Below are positions 19,711-30,200 of a stretch of DNA of 64,000 nucleotides, in pieces; within the stretch, counting starts at the first letter, position 1, and every line of letters begins with the position of its first letter. Source of the stretch: Acetobacter oryzifermentans (GTDB lineage Bacteria > Pseudomonadota > Alphaproteobacteria > Acetobacterales > Acetobacteraceae). The stretch spans positions 124,001-188,000 of the forward strand of contig NZ_CP011120.1 of the NCBI RefSeq assembly GCF_001628715.1. Direction: 5' to 3'. The notes under the pieces are model-generated. The model worked only from the letters and a program-made list of their open reading frames with translations. It was not told the origin of the DNA and did not search any database. The translations under genes and the position numbers were made by a program.

Positions 19711-20745
19711 ATGAAAAATACAACCTTTTCTTTTTCTCGTCGTCACTTGCTTGTTGGGGCTGCTGCTTTAGGGGGTGGTGCCTTCTTGGGTGTACATGCA
19801 AAACAGGCGCAGGCTGCTTCTTTTAACCTTCTGAATGTATCCTACGATCCAACGCGTGAATTATATGCTGAAGTGGACAAGGCTTTTGCAAATACGTGGC
19901 ATCAGACACATCCAGAAGATAATGTAACTGTAAAAACAGCACATGGGGGATCTGGCGCGCAGGCGCGTTCTGTTCTGGAAGGTGTGCCAGCAGATGTGGT
20001 CACATTAGGTTTAGCCTATGATATTGATTTGCTTGCACAAAAAGGCCTGATTGCTACAGATTGGCAAACACGTTTGCCGCATAATTCTACGCCTTATACC
20101 AGCACAATTGTTTTTCTTGTGCGCAAGGGAAATCCGAAAAACATTAAGGATTGGCCAGATCTTGTGCGTGATGGTGTGCAGGTTATTACCCCCAACCCTA
20201 AAACTTCTGGGGGAGCACGTTGGAATTATCTGGCTGCATGGGGATGGGCGTTGCATCAGAATAATGGTTCAGAAGATGCAGCAAAAACTTATCTCAAAAG
20301 CTTATTCAAGCATGTTCCCGTTTTGGATACTGGAGCACGTGGCGCAACAAACAGTTTCGTACAACGCCATTTAGGTGATGTTTTGCTTGCGTGGGAAGAT
20401 GAAGCATTGATGGCAGCACGTGATATCGGGCCAGATCAGTTTGATATTGTCGTACCCTCACAAACTATTCTTGCAGAACCTCCTGTTTCTTTGGTGGATA
20501 AAAATGTGAAGGCACATGGTACAGAAGCTGTTGCCAAAGCATATTTAGAGTTTTTGTTTAGTCCGGAAGGACAAAAAATTGGTGCCAAACATTATTTTCG
20601 TCCGGTAGATCCGGCAGTGTTGGCGGACTATGGGCAGGTGTTTCCAAAGGTCGAAACATTTGATGTCGCTAGTCTGGGGGGATGGACAAAGCTACAAAAA
20701 GACCATTTCTCAAACGGTGGTATTTTTGACAGCCTTTATAGATAG
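19711..20745 (+). CDS. sbp: Periplasmic sulfate-binding protein
   Basis: Captures sulfate for CysTWA. The 344-residue precursor has an N-terminal Tat-like signal (SRRHLLVGAAALGGGAFLG) cut near QAQAAS. The mature part shows Sbp/CysP signatures: LLNVSYDPTRELY, HGGSGAQARSVLEG, NPKTSGGARWNYLAAWGWA and TGARGATNSFVQR. Twin arginines suggest export of a folded protein, which is unusual but not unique for this family. The stop codon is embedded in a 26-bp palindrome that acts as the terminator. Confidence 0.94.
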   Translation: MKNTTFSFSRRHLLVGAAALGGGAFLGVHAKQAQAASFNLLNVSYDPTRELYAEVDKAFANTWHQTHPEDNVTVKTAHGGSGAQARSVLEGVPADVVTLGLAYDIDLLAQKGLIATDWQTRLPHNSTPYTSTIVFLVRKGNPKNIKDWPDLVRDGVQVITPNPKTSGGARWNYLAAWGWALHQNNGSEDAAKTYLKSLFKHVPVLDTGARGATNSFVQRHLGDVLLAWEDEALMAARDIGPDQFDIVVPSQTILAEPPVSLVDKNVKAHGTEAVAKAYLEFLFSPEGQKIGAKHYFRPVDPAVLADYGQVFPKVETFDVASLGGWTKLQKDHFSNGGIFDSLYR

Positions 20746-20770
20746 ATATCTATCTATAAAGTATTTTTTT
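20735..20770 (+). terminator. Palindromic terminator overlapping the sbp stop codon
   Basis: A perfect 26-bp palindrome, 20735-20760, with halves TTTATAGATAGAT and ATCTATCTATAAA, followed by GTATTTTTTT. The sbp TAG at 20743-20745 lies inside the left arm. The convergent araC-type gene ends 15 bases after it. Confidence 0.8.
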
Positions 20771-20774
20771 GATA

Positions 20775-21827
20775 TTAGATGAAAGATGGCGCTGGCATGT
20801 ATTGCTGGCGCCATGTTCGTGGGGAAACACCGCTCCATTTGCGGAATGCTCTGCTGAACGCACTCGTTTCTGAATATCCCAGTAGTCTGGCAATTTGGCT
20901 GATATCATTTTCTGGTTGTTGTAGAAACACACATGCCTGTTTATAGCGCGTGGTTTCTACCAGATCAGAATAAGATATTCCAAGATATGCAAGTCTTCTC
21001 TGCAAAGTCCAAACCGGCATGTTCAAGCGCGCAGATAATTGGGTTAGATGGCCGCCTTCTGGTAAAATTTCTTCAAGTGCTAACAAAACATGCTCTTTAA
21101 AAGATATGTGCGGGTGAGGCGTGCTGTATCCGTTGCGAGAGAGTGAGATCAGAGACGCTTTTACAATTTCCAGCGTATGCGGTTGTGCGTCTGGCATCGC
21201 GCATTCCAAACCAACATCACGGAAAATAAGAGCATTGGTTGGGCGGTCAAAGCGGATAGTAGCCTGAAAGGCATCTTGGTGCTCGTGCGCCTGCTCAGGT
21301 TGCGCATGTGCAAAATGCACTTCTTCTGGTTGCCACGTAGGCCCTAAAGCATAGCGTAGCACATTGCAAAACATGCCTAGTGTAAGTTCTGCATCTTGCC
21401 GTCGTTCTGTAATGGTTGGGTCTGTAATAGCGTATTCAAGCCGCAATAGGTTGCCTTGGCGCACAAGGCGTGTGTGCGTGCAGCTTTGATGGTAGATGAA
21501 ATGCGTTGCAAGGTTATGAATGGCGTCTTTTACCGTGGGTGAAAGAAGCGCCACAAACCCGATTAACCCCAATGTTTGTGGTTGAAACTGCTGCCCAAAC
21601 CATAGCCCCAGATTACCGTTCTGGGTTTCCTTCGCGGCTTCAGTAAACAGGCGGCAATATGCGTTCAGGTTTAGCATATCCGTGGGCAAGGCTAATTTGC
21701 CCGGAGCCAACCCAGCGCGGCCAGCAATGCGGTCAATATCCCCCCCATGGTTTGTAATAAAGCCTTCTGCGCCAGAAGCAGCGGCGGCCATAACACCAGA
21801 GGCAGAAAAGGCGGGCAGGGGAGACAT
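20775..21827 (-). CDS. AraC-family regulator, probably of the eut genes
   Basis: Cytosolic transcription factor. About 350 residues: an N-terminal ligand-type domain of the arabinose-binding-like (OruR/ArgR) group (about 20-200) with LGLIGFVALLSPTVKDAI, and a C-terminal AraC double HTH (about 250-345) with SQIARLLGYSETSAFSRAFRKWSGVSPRTWR. The frame extends to 21926, but ATG 21827 follows AAAGGAT and gives MSPLPAFSASG. It is transcribed divergently from eutB, which suggests it controls ethanolamine use; this is inference from position. Confidence 0.85.
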   Translation of the reverse strand: MSPLPAFSASGVMAAAASGAEGFITNHGGDIDRIAGRAGLAPGKLALPTDMLNLNAYCRLFTEAAKETQNGNLGLWFGQQFQPQTLGLIGFVALLSPTVKDAIHNLATHFIYHQSCTHTRLVRQGNLLRLEYAITDPTITERRQDAELTLGMFCNVLRYALGPTWQPEEVHFAHAQPEQAHEHQDAFQATIRFDRPTNALIFRDVGLECAMPDAQPHTLEIVKASLISLSRNGYSTPHPHISFKEHVLLALEEILPEGGHLTQLSARLNMPVWTLQRRLAYLGISYSDLVETTRYKQACVFLQQPENDISQIARLLGYSETSAFSRAFRKWSGVSPRTWRQQYMPAPSFI

Positions 21828-22012
21828 TGCTATCCTTTGTTTAAAGCGAGAGTGTGATCTGCAGCCTGCTTTGTTATGAAATGTTAAAAATATGTAGCGA
21901 GCAGTCAAGTCGCAAATCATTTCCATATGATATCATTCCGAAGTAGATATGATTTTAATGCATGCAGAAAGCGAGTCCTATCTCTTTCGTGTGTAGCTAA
22001 GGAGTTCCTTCA

Positions 22013-23401
22013 ATGGTGTATCGTTGCATTCTGGGAGGTGAGACATACAGCTTCGATGATCTGAAAACGTTGCTGGCAGTTGCATCATCCGAACGCTCGG
22101 GAGACCAGTTGGCCGGTGTTGCGGCGCAGTCGGATGTACAGCGCATAGCTGCACGTTATGCCTTGGCGGATCTACCATTGCAGACATTTTTGGACGTTGC
22201 GCTCGTTCCGTATGAGGAAGATGAGGTGACGCGCCTTATTATGGATACGCATGATAAGGCCGCCTTTGCACCGCTTGCACATATGACAGTCGGTCAGTTT
22301 CGGGATTGGCTGCTCTCGCACGAAGCTGATACCGCAACACTTGCTGCTGTTGCAGCGGGTATCACGCCAGAAATGGCTGCGGCAGTTAGCAAGTTGATGC
22401 GTAATCAGGATTTAATGAGCGTAGCGCGCAAAATTCGTGTGATCACGGGTTTTAGAAATACCATTGGTTTAGAAGGATGTTTATCATCTCGCTTGCAACC
22501 TAATCACCCTACGGATGATCTTAAGGGAATTGCTGCGTCAACACTGGATGGTTTGTTGTACGGTATGGGTGATGCTGTTATTGGCATTAACCCAGCTACA
22601 GATAGTGTAGCAAATGGCATGGCTTTACTGGATATGTTGGATCATGCGCGTCAGCGTTATGATATTCCGACACAGACCTGTGTGCTCACGCATGTAACCA
22701 ATACATTGGAAATCATGAATAAGGGCGGAGCAGTAGATCTGGTTTTTCAATCTATTGCAGGTACACAAAAGGCCAATGAAGGATTTGGAATTAACCTTTC
22801 TATTCTGGCAGAAGCGCAAGATGCTGCGATAGGGCTTAAACGTGGCACGGTTGGCCAGAATGTCATGTATTTTGAGACGGGCCAAGGGGCGGCTCTTTCA
22901 GCCAATGCGCATCATGGTATGGATCAGCAAACAGCAGAGGCGCGGGCTTATGCTGTTGCACGTGCGTATAATCCCTTACTGGTAAACACAGTTGTTGGAT
23001 TTATTGGCCCTGAATATCTGTATGATGGTAAGCAGATTATCCGTGCCGGTTTGGAAGACCATTTCTGTGCCAAGCTGTTAGGTGTGCCAATGGGGTGTGA
23101 TGCCTGTTACACTAACCATGCTGAGGCGGATCAGGATGATATGGATAACCTGATGGTGCTGCTTGGCGCAGCGGGTATTACCTTTCTGATAGGCGTGCCA
23201 GGCGCTGATGATGTGATGCTGAATTATCAGAGTCTTTCGTTTCATGACATTCTGACATTACGCAACTTACTAGGGCTAAAGCCCGCTCCAGAATTTGCGA
23301 CATGGTTGGAGCAAATGGAACTGTATAACGGCAAGCACAACCGCATGCGGGAACTAGCGCCGGGGCAAACCCGCCTTGGGCAGTTGGTTGGTGCAGTATG
23401 A
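22013..23401 (+). CDS. eutB: Ethanolamine ammonia-lyase large subunit
   Basis: With EutC and adenosylcobalamin, splits ethanolamine into acetaldehyde and ammonia. The 462-residue protein has the expected length and signatures such as GDAVIGINPATDSV, FETGQGAALSANAHHG and MGCDACYTNHAEADQDDM. AAGGAG lies 9 bases before the ATG. eutC overlaps its stop by four bases. No eut shell-protein genes are nearby, so the enzyme works free in the cytosol. Confidence 0.97.
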   Translation: MVYRCILGGETYSFDDLKTLLAVASSERSGDQLAGVAAQSDVQRIAARYALADLPLQTFLDVALVPYEEDEVTRLIMDTHDKAAFAPLAHMTVGQFRDWLLSHEADTATLAAVAAGITPEMAAAVSKLMRNQDLMSVARKIRVITGFRNTIGLEGCLSSRLQPNHPTDDLKGIAASTLDGLLYGMGDAVIGINPATDSVANGMALLDMLDHARQRYDIPTQTCVLTHVTNTLEIMNKGGAVDLVFQSIAGTQKANEGFGINLSILAEAQDAAIGLKRGTVGQNVMYFETGQGAALSANAHHGMDQQTAEARAYAVARAYNPLLVNTVVGFIGPEYLYDGKQIIRAGLEDHFCAKLLGVPMGCDACYTNHAEADQDDMDNLMVLLGAAGITFLIGVPGADDVMLNYQSLSFHDILTLRNLLGLKPAPEFATWLEQMELYNGKHNRMRELAPGQTRLGQLVGAV

Positions 23402-24183
23402 TAGATAAAAAACTGCTTTCTACGGGACCATCCATGCCAGAAAAACGTGATGACTGGCAAGATTTACGCCAGTTTACGCGGGCTAGAATTGGCTTGAGTC
23501 GTTCAGGAAATGCACAATGCACAAAAGATGTTTTGGCGTTTCAGGAATCGCATTCCAAGGCTCGGGATGCTGTGCATATTCCTTTGGATATTGCCTATTT
23601 ACAGGCAGAAATGGGAGATGCGCCAATTATCTGCGTTTCCAGTCAAGCACCAGATCGGCAAACTTATTTGCGCCGTCCAGATCTGGGGCGCAAGCTGAAC
23701 GGCGCATCACTTGAGGTTTTGCCTCATGCAGACTGGGATGTTGTCTTTGTTGCGGCGGATGGACTGTCTTCTATTGCAATACAGAAAGAAGCCCTGCCGC
23801 TGTATCGGGCAATGTGCAAACGGTTGCTGGGGTGGCGTATTGCACCTTTGGTTGTGGCAACGCAAAGCAGAGTAGCTTTGGGTGATGAAATTGCCCAGAC
23901 AATGGGCGCAAAAATTGTTGTCATGATGATTGGGGAGCGCCCCGGCTTAAGTGTTGCCGACAGTATGGGGGTGTATCTGACATATGCGCCTTATGTAGGC
24001 TGCCCAGATTCTTCCAGAAACTGTCTCTCAAATATTCATACATATGGCCTTTCTACGTCTGCTGCGGCTGACAAACTCACCTGGTTGATGCAGGAAGCCA
24101 TGCGTTTGAAAGAAACAGGAATTGGTTTGAAAGATTCTTCCCCAGAGAATGGAATAATCGAAAATACACCGAAGATTTCTTGA
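23398..24183 (+). CDS. eutC: Ethanolamine ammonia-lyase small subunit
   Basis: Cobalamin-binding partner of EutB. 261 residues with ARIGLSRSGNAQCTKDVLAFQ near the N-terminus, the VFVAADGLSSIAI stretch, GERPGLSVADSMGVYLTY and the terminal YGLSTSAAADKLTWLM. Its ATG overlaps the eutB stop (ATGA), so the two subunits are translationally coupled. The permease gene follows after 32 bases. Confidence 0.96.
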   Translation: MIDKKLLSTGPSMPEKRDDWQDLRQFTRARIGLSRSGNAQCTKDVLAFQESHSKARDAVHIPLDIAYLQAEMGDAPIICVSSQAPDRQTYLRRPDLGRKLNGASLEVLPHADWDVVFVAADGLSSIAIQKEALPLYRAMCKRLLGWRIAPLVVATQSRVALGDEIAQTMGAKIVVMMIGERPGLSVADSMGVYLTYAPYVGCPDSSRNCLSNIHTYGLSTSAAADKLTWLMQEAMRLKETGIGLKDSSPENGIIENTPKIS

Positions 24184-24215
24184 TAATTCTCTGACACAAA
24201 AGGATGTACTGAAGC

Positions 24216-25568
24216 ATGGGTGAGGGTTCAACGCATCTCAACAAATCTCTAAGCACGTTCCATCTATGGGGTATTGCTGTTGGTCTGGTTATTTCCGGGG
24301 AGTATTTTGGCTGGAGCTATGGCTGGGGTACCGCTGGAACTTTAGGGTTTTTGGTAGCCACAGTTTTTGTGGCGATTATGTACACGGCTTTTATCTTCAG
24401 TTTTACAGAACTTACCTGTGCCATCCCGCATGCTGGTGGCCCATTTGCTTATAGTTTTCGTGCATTGGGGCGTTGGGGTGGTTTGTTAGCAGGGCTTGCC
24501 ACGCTGGTTGAATTTATTTTTGCACCCCCAGCCATTGCGTTGGCTATTGGCGCGTACCTGAATGTGCAGTTTCCAAACCTCTCCCCTAAAGTTGCGGCGT
24601 TGGGGGCGTATTTGGTGTTCATGACACTAAATATTGTGGGGGTGCATATTGCTGCTACATTTGAACTGTTTGTAACAATAGCTGCTATTATAGAGCTTCT
24701 TGTGTTTATGGGGGTCGTGGCACCAGCCTTTTCATGGCATAACTTTCTGCAGAATGGCTGGGGCGTTGCACCGCATTTTGGCTGGACAGCTATGGGCGGT
24801 ATTTTTGCAGCCATTCCATTTGCTATCTGGTTTTTTCTGGCCATTGAAGGCGTGGCTATGGCAGCAGAAGAAGCAAAAGATCCGCGCCGTTCCATTCCCA
24901 TCGCTTATATTGCAGGTGTGCTTACGCTTGTTTCATTGGCATTTGGTGTCATGCTTTTTGCTGGTGGTGTGGGGGATTGGCATACGCTTGCCAATTTGAA
25001 TGATCCTTTGCCACAAGCCATGAAGGCCGTTGTGGGCAGCAACAGCGGATGGTTGCACATGTTGGTGTGGCTGGGGCTGTTTGGTTTGGTTGCCTCCTTG
25101 CATGGTATTATCATGGGGTATGGTCGGCAGATATTTGCATTGGCGCGTGCAGGGTTCTTGCCTGCTGTGTTGGGCAAGTTGCATCCACGTTTCAAAACGC
25201 CTTATACGGCCACGCTGGCTGGTGGCAGTATCGGGATTGCAGCTATCTTTTCGGATGACATTATCTCTATCAATGGGCAGTCTTTAACGGCCACATTGGT
25301 TACGATGTCTGTGTTTGGCGCTTTGACTATGTATCTGCTGAGTATGATCAGCTTGTTTCGTTTGCGCCTGAAAGAACCTGCTTTGTCTCGCCCCTATCGG
25401 GCGCCGTTGTATCCGGTTTTGCCAGCTATCGCGTTGCTTGGTGCCATTATTTCGCTTGTAGCGGTTATTTATTATAATCTTACGATATTTTTCATATATG
25501 TTGGGTTTATCGCGGTTATTACATGTTTTTTCATGGCGTTTTCGCGCAAATCACAATCAGATATTTAA
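24216..25568 (+). CDS. eat: Ethanolamine permease (APC superfamily)
   Basis: Inner-membrane importer. The 450-residue protein has about 12 hydrophobic helices and the opening HLWGIAVGLVISGEYFGWSYGW that marks the ethanolamine-permease group. IEGVAMAAEEAKDPRRSIP follows in the loop after helix 6. It is the third gene of eutB-eutC-eat and ends with a strong terminator. Substrate assignment rests on both sequence style and the operon. Confidence 0.92.
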   Translation: MGEGSTHLNKSLSTFHLWGIAVGLVISGEYFGWSYGWGTAGTLGFLVATVFVAIMYTAFIFSFTELTCAIPHAGGPFAYSFRALGRWGGLLAGLATLVEFIFAPPAIALAIGAYLNVQFPNLSPKVAALGAYLVFMTLNIVGVHIAATFELFVTIAAIIELLVFMGVVAPAFSWHNFLQNGWGVAPHFGWTAMGGIFAAIPFAIWFFLAIEGVAMAAEEAKDPRRSIPIAYIAGVLTLVSLAFGVMLFAGGVGDWHTLANLNDPLPQAMKAVVGSNSGWLHMLVWLGLFGLVASLHGIIMGYGRQIFALARAGFLPAVLGKLHPRFKTPYTATLAGGSIGIAAIFSDDIISINGQSLTATLVTMSVFGALTMYLLSMISLFRLRLKEPALSRPYRAPLYPVLPAIALLGAIISLVAVIYYNLTIFFIYVGFIAVITCFFMAFSRKSQSDI

Positions 25569-25629
25569 TGCTGCTAGAGATTATATAATAAAGCATTGCT
25601 GGATTAGATTTTATTAGCCCTTTACTGTT

Positions 25630-25678
25630 GTGTTATAACGTTTGAGTATGCTCAGGCGTTATAACACATTTTATTTTT
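25630..25678 (+). terminator. Terminator of the eut operon
   Basis: GTGTTATAACG (25630-25640) pairs with CGTTATAACAC (25657-25667); inner TTTGAG/CTCAGG extends it through G-T pairs to 17 bp with a TATG loop. A T-rich stretch follows. Confidence 0.85.
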
Positions 25679-26067
25679 AATCACTTTATCCTTGCGTAAA
25701 TTGAGAATGTAAATGCATCTCAAGCCTTGCATGTGGTGTCATGCAAAGGCATATAATCACGAAAAAGTGATCATGACACGACAAGATACAGACTGCTATG
25801 CCGGAAGTTCCTAGACCTCGGTAGGATTGTTGCGTTTCAGGCAAGCCAGATATGAATATAGTGTTTGACAAGCCGCAAATTTGTGCAAGAAACAGGACTA
25901 AAATGATCTTGTTTATGCGGTTTTGAATTGCATTCTGAATGGCTTGCATTGTTCAGGTAAAATATGTGGTTTTTTGCAGGTGCAGGGTGAGTAAGATGTT
26001 ATTTTAAAACAGTATCTGCAGATGTTGGAGCAACGATTATTTCAAAATTTCTTAAAAGGATTCCCTG
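25679..26067. other. Intergenic region upstream of the RND operon
   Basis: About 390 bases. An 87-residue minus-strand frame at 25686-25949 has no ribosome site or recognisable motif and I do not call it. The last 100 bases should hold the efflux operon promoter. No adjacent TetR or MarR regulator is encoded. Confidence 0.5.
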
Positions 26068-27258
26068 ATGAAGCGGGAAGTCAGTAGTTTAACCCATGCT
26101 GCTGTTGTGGGTGTGCTTATAGGGCTGTCAGGATGCGATCAAAAGGCATCTGCCCCTGAAATGCCGCCGCAAAGTGTGCAGATTCAGGTTATGAAAAAGC
26201 AGTCTGTTGCGGTGCATACCTCTCTTCCCGGTCGTACGGATGCTTTTGAAATTGCACAGGTTCGCCCGCAGGTTACAGGTGTTATTGAAAAACGGTTGTT
26301 CCGCGAAGGTGCTGATGTTGTTGCAGGCCAACAACTGTACCAGATTGATCCTTCACGTTATAAAGCGGTGTATGACACAGCTCGTGGGCAGTTGGCAGAA
26401 GCTCAGGCTGCCGAGGTTACAGCGCGCGCCAAGCTGAACCGCTACCGTGGGCTTGTGCAGTCTCATGCTATTAGCCAGCAGGACTATGATGATGCCCTGG
26501 CAGCGGAAAAGGAAGCCCAAGGGCGTATCCTAAACGCGCAGGGGCAGGTAGAAAGCGCACAGGTAAATCTGGGCTATACAAAAATGTATGCGCCTATTTC
26601 TGGCCGGATCAGCCGTACGCTGATAACCGTTGGTGCGTTGGTTACCGCAAACCAGACAGATAATACGGCCATTATCACGCGGCTGGACCCCATATATGTT
26701 GACGTTAATCTGCCAGCCATCACGCTGTTGCGCCTTAAGCGTGAACTGGCGGAAGGGCGTATTCAACGGCAGGAAGATGGTAAGGTGCCGGTACAGGTTA
26801 CGCTAGAAGATGGCTCTGCATATGAGCACATCGGTCAGATGGCGCTTTCTGAAGTAAACGTGGATACGGCTACGGCCACTGTTATCGTACGCGCTATTAT
26901 GCCCAACCCAGATAAGCTGTTGCTCCCCGGTATGTACGTACACGCCCAGTTGGATGAGGGTGTGGACCCCGCAGCGCTTGTTGTGCCGCAAGATGCCGTA
27001 ACCCGTAATACACATGGGGACCCGCAGGTGTGGGTGGTGAAACCCGATAACACGGTCGATTTACGCCAGATCACCACGGGGCAAACCGTTGGCGCCAATT
27101 GGATTGTGACATCCGGGCTAAAGGAAGGCGAACGTATTGTTGTGGAAGGGCTGCAGAAAGTAACGCCCGGAGCCAAGGTTGATCCGCACGAAGAGGCATC
27201 TCAGCCAGCAGCCAAAGCCACTAGCCCCGTAGATCAGAACTCTCAAAAGAGCCAGTAA
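26068..27258 (+). CDS. RND efflux periplasmic adaptor (AcrA/MexA-like lipoprotein)
   Basis: Bridges the inner-membrane pump to the outer-membrane channel. The 396-residue protein has a lipoprotein signal ending GLSGC at residue 24, then the barrel-sandwich hybrid region (VRPQVTGVIEKRLFREGADV), an alpha-hairpin (about 95-165), and AQVNLGYTKMYAPISGRIS returning to the lipoyl half. The C-terminal membrane-proximal domain contains LLPGMYVHAQLDEG. It is the first gene of a three-gene operon; 5 bases separate it from the pump gene. Confidence 0.94.
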   Translation: MKREVSSLTHAAVVGVLIGLSGCDQKASAPEMPPQSVQIQVMKKQSVAVHTSLPGRTDAFEIAQVRPQVTGVIEKRLFREGADVVAGQQLYQIDPSRYKAVYDTARGQLAEAQAAEVTARAKLNRYRGLVQSHAISQQDYDDALAAEKEAQGRILNAQGQVESAQVNLGYTKMYAPISGRISRTLITVGALVTANQTDNTAIITRLDPIYVDVNLPAITLLRLKRELAEGRIQRQEDGKVPVQVTLEDGSAYEHIGQMALSEVNVDTATATVIVRAIMPNPDKLLLPGMYVHAQLDEGVDPAALVVPQDAVTRNTHGDPQVWVVKPDNTVDLRQITTGQTVGANWIVTSGLKEGERIVVEGLQKVTPGAKVDPHEEASQPAAKATSPVDQNSQKSQ

Positions 27259-27263
27259 CCAGC

Positions 27264-30200
27264 ATGAGCCTTTCACGCTTCTTTATTGATCGGCCAATTT
27301 TTGCGTGGGTGATCAGTCTTATTATTATGCTGGTTGGGGGGCTGTCTATTTTTCGGCTGCCTATTTCCCAGTACCCTAGCATTGCGCCGCCGCAAATTGC
27401 CATCAGTGTAACGTATCCGGGTGCTTCGGCTGATACGGTGAACGATACTGTTGTGCGCCCGATCTTGCAGCAGATGTTCGGGCTGGATCATCTGGAATAT
27501 ATTTCTGCGCAGTCTTACGCATCGGGCCAGATGGAAATTGATCTGACCTTTGCGCAGGGGACAGATCCAGACATTGCTCAGGTGCAGGTTCAGAACAAGC
27601 TCCAGCTTGCCCAGCCAAAACTGCCAACAGAAGTGACTGCTCAGGGTTTGAGCATTACCAAGGCGGTTAAGAACTTCATGCTTGTGGTGGCCTTTATTTC
27701 CACCGATGGCAGCATGAATGGTGGCGATATTGCAGATTATGTGGCGTCTAATATTTCCGACCCGCTCAGCCGTGTTTCCGGTGTGGGTGATCATACGCTG
27801 TTTGGGTCTGAATACTCCATGCGTATCTGGATGGATCCGGCCAAGCTGTTCAACTATGGCCTGACCGTAAGAGATGTTGAAACCGCCATTCAGAACCAAA
27901 ATATCCAGCTTTCATCGGGTGAGCTTGGTGGTTTGCCTGCAACCAAAGGTATTCGGCTGGATGCCACTATTATTGGCCCGCAGCGCCTGACATCTCCAGA
28001 AGAGTTTGAAAGAATTCTGCTGAAAGTGCAGCCCGATGGTTCTCAGGTGCGTATCCGGGATATTGCCAAGGTTGAACTTGGGCCGCAGACCTACAACACC
28101 AACTCCTATTATAATAACATGCCGGCTTCTGGCATGGCGCTTAAGCTGGCACCGGGTGCAAACCAGATTGCAACAGAAGCCGCAGTGCGTGCCCAGTTGC
28201 ATGAGCTGGAACAGTTTTTCCCGCCGGGTTTGAAAACCGTTTACCCGCTGGATACCGAGCCGTTTATTACCCTTTCTATTGGGGAAGTGGTTGAAACGCT
28301 GCTGGAAGCCATTGGCCTTGTCTTTTTGGTTATGCTGGTGTTTTTGCAGAACTTCCGCGCCACGCTTATTCCTACCATTGCGGTGCCTGTTGTGCTGCTG
28401 GGTACGTTCGGCCTGCTGAATCTTTTGGGCTATTCCATCAACACACTTACCATGCTGGCTATGGTGTTGGCTGTTGGCTTGCTGGTGGATGATGCCATTG
28501 TGGTGGTGGAAAACGTTGAACGTGTGATGACGGAAAAGCAGCTTTCCCCGCGTGAGGCTGCCCGTGTTTCCATGGATGAAATCTCTGGCGCGCTTGTAGG
28601 TATTGTGCTGGTTCTGTCGGCTGTTTTCCTGCCTATGGCTGCATTTTCTGGTTCTGTCGGGGTTATTTATCGGCAGTTTTCTATCACCATTGTTGCGGCC
28701 ATGTGGCTTTCTGTGCTGGTGGCGATGGTGCTTACGCCAGCCCTGTGCGCCACTATGCTCAAACCCGGTCAGCATGAAAAAACTAAAGGTCTGGCTGGGT
28801 GGTTTAATCGCCATTTTACAAGGCTGACCAATGGTTATCTTGGGGGTGTAAACTACCTTCTGCGGCATTTTATGCTCACAATGGGGGCTTTTGTTCTTAT
28901 TACAGCGGCTGTGGTTGTTCTGTTTCTCCGGGTTCCCGGTGGCTTTTTGCCGGATGAAGATCAGGGGCTCATTTTTGGGCAGATCACCATGCCGCCCAAT
29001 GCCCCCATGGAAAAAACAGCCGAGATCAATCATGCTGTTGCAGACTATATTCTTAAGACGGAAGCAGATTCTGTTGAATCCGTTTATTCTGTAAACGGGT
29101 TTAACTTTGCCGGGCAGGGCCAGAACTCTGGCGCGTTCTTTATCCGTTTGAAGGATTGGTCTGTCCGCCCGAAAGCATCCCAATCTTCTGCGGCAATTGC
29201 CATGCGGATTATGATGCACTTTTGGGGCAGCCCTAAAGCACAGATTCTGGCCTTTAACCCGCCAGCGGTTCTGGAATTGGGGAACGCAACAGGGTTTGAC
29301 CTTGAGTTGGAAGACCGTGCGCATCTAGGCCACCAAAAATTGCTGGAAGCCCGTAACATGGTGCTGGGCCTGGCTGCCCAGGACCCCAGTCTGTTGGCTG
29401 TGCGCCCGAATGGTATGGAAGATGCTGGCCAGTACCATCTGGATATTGACCGGGAAAAAGCAAACGCTCTTGGTGTGACTATTGATGATATCAATACCAC
29501 TATTGAAGGGGCACTGGGCTCTATTTACGTCAACCAGTTTACGCGCAATGACCGTGTAAAGCAGGTATATATCCAAGGTGTTGCCAGTTCCCGCATGCAG
29601 CCGCAGGATCTGGACAAATGGTATATCCGAAACTTCACGAACACGTTGGTGCCGCTGAATGCTTTTGTAAGCGCCCACTGGATTTCTGGTCCGCAGAAGG
29701 TTGAAAACTATAATAGCTTCAACGCTTTTGAAATTCTGGGCCAACCGGCTGCGGGTTATAGCTCTGGCCAGGCGCTGGCGACAATTACCAATATCCTGAA
29801 AAAACTGCCCGCAGGCATCGGGTATGAATGGACGGGTCTATCTTTTGAGCAGAATGCGTCTGGGTCTTCTACAGGGCCACTTTATGCTCTGGCCATGATC
29901 GTTATTCTGCTGTGTCTGGCAGCATTGTACGAAAGTTGGGCCATTCCGCTGGCGGTTTTGCTGGTTATTCCGCTGGGGGTTGTTGGCGCAATTATTGCAA
30001 CATTAATGCGCGGCTTAGCGAACGACGTCTATTTCCAGGTGGGGCTGCTTACAACAGTTGGGCTGGCAGTTAAGAACGCTATTCTGATTGTTGAGTTTGC
30101 CAAAATGGGCTTTGAGCAAGGCAAAACCTTGGAAGAGGCTGTTCTAACGGCTGCGCGGGAACGCTTGCGCCCCATTTTGATGACATCCATTGCCTTTGTG

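Noticed and set aside
21828..22012. Possible cobalamin riboswitch before eutB
   Set aside because: EutBC needs cobalamin, but the 185-base gap shows none of the conserved B12-box words and is too short for the usual fold.
25686..25949. 87-codon minus-strand frame upstream of the RND operon
   Set aside because: No ribosome site, no recognisable domain, high Ile/Cys/His content typical of non-coding frames. Cannot be fully excluded.
27912..29324. 470-codon minus-strand open frame inside the RND pump
   Set aside because: Antisense shadow of a strongly coding gene; its translation is His/Asn/Gln-rich without motifs or ribosome site.
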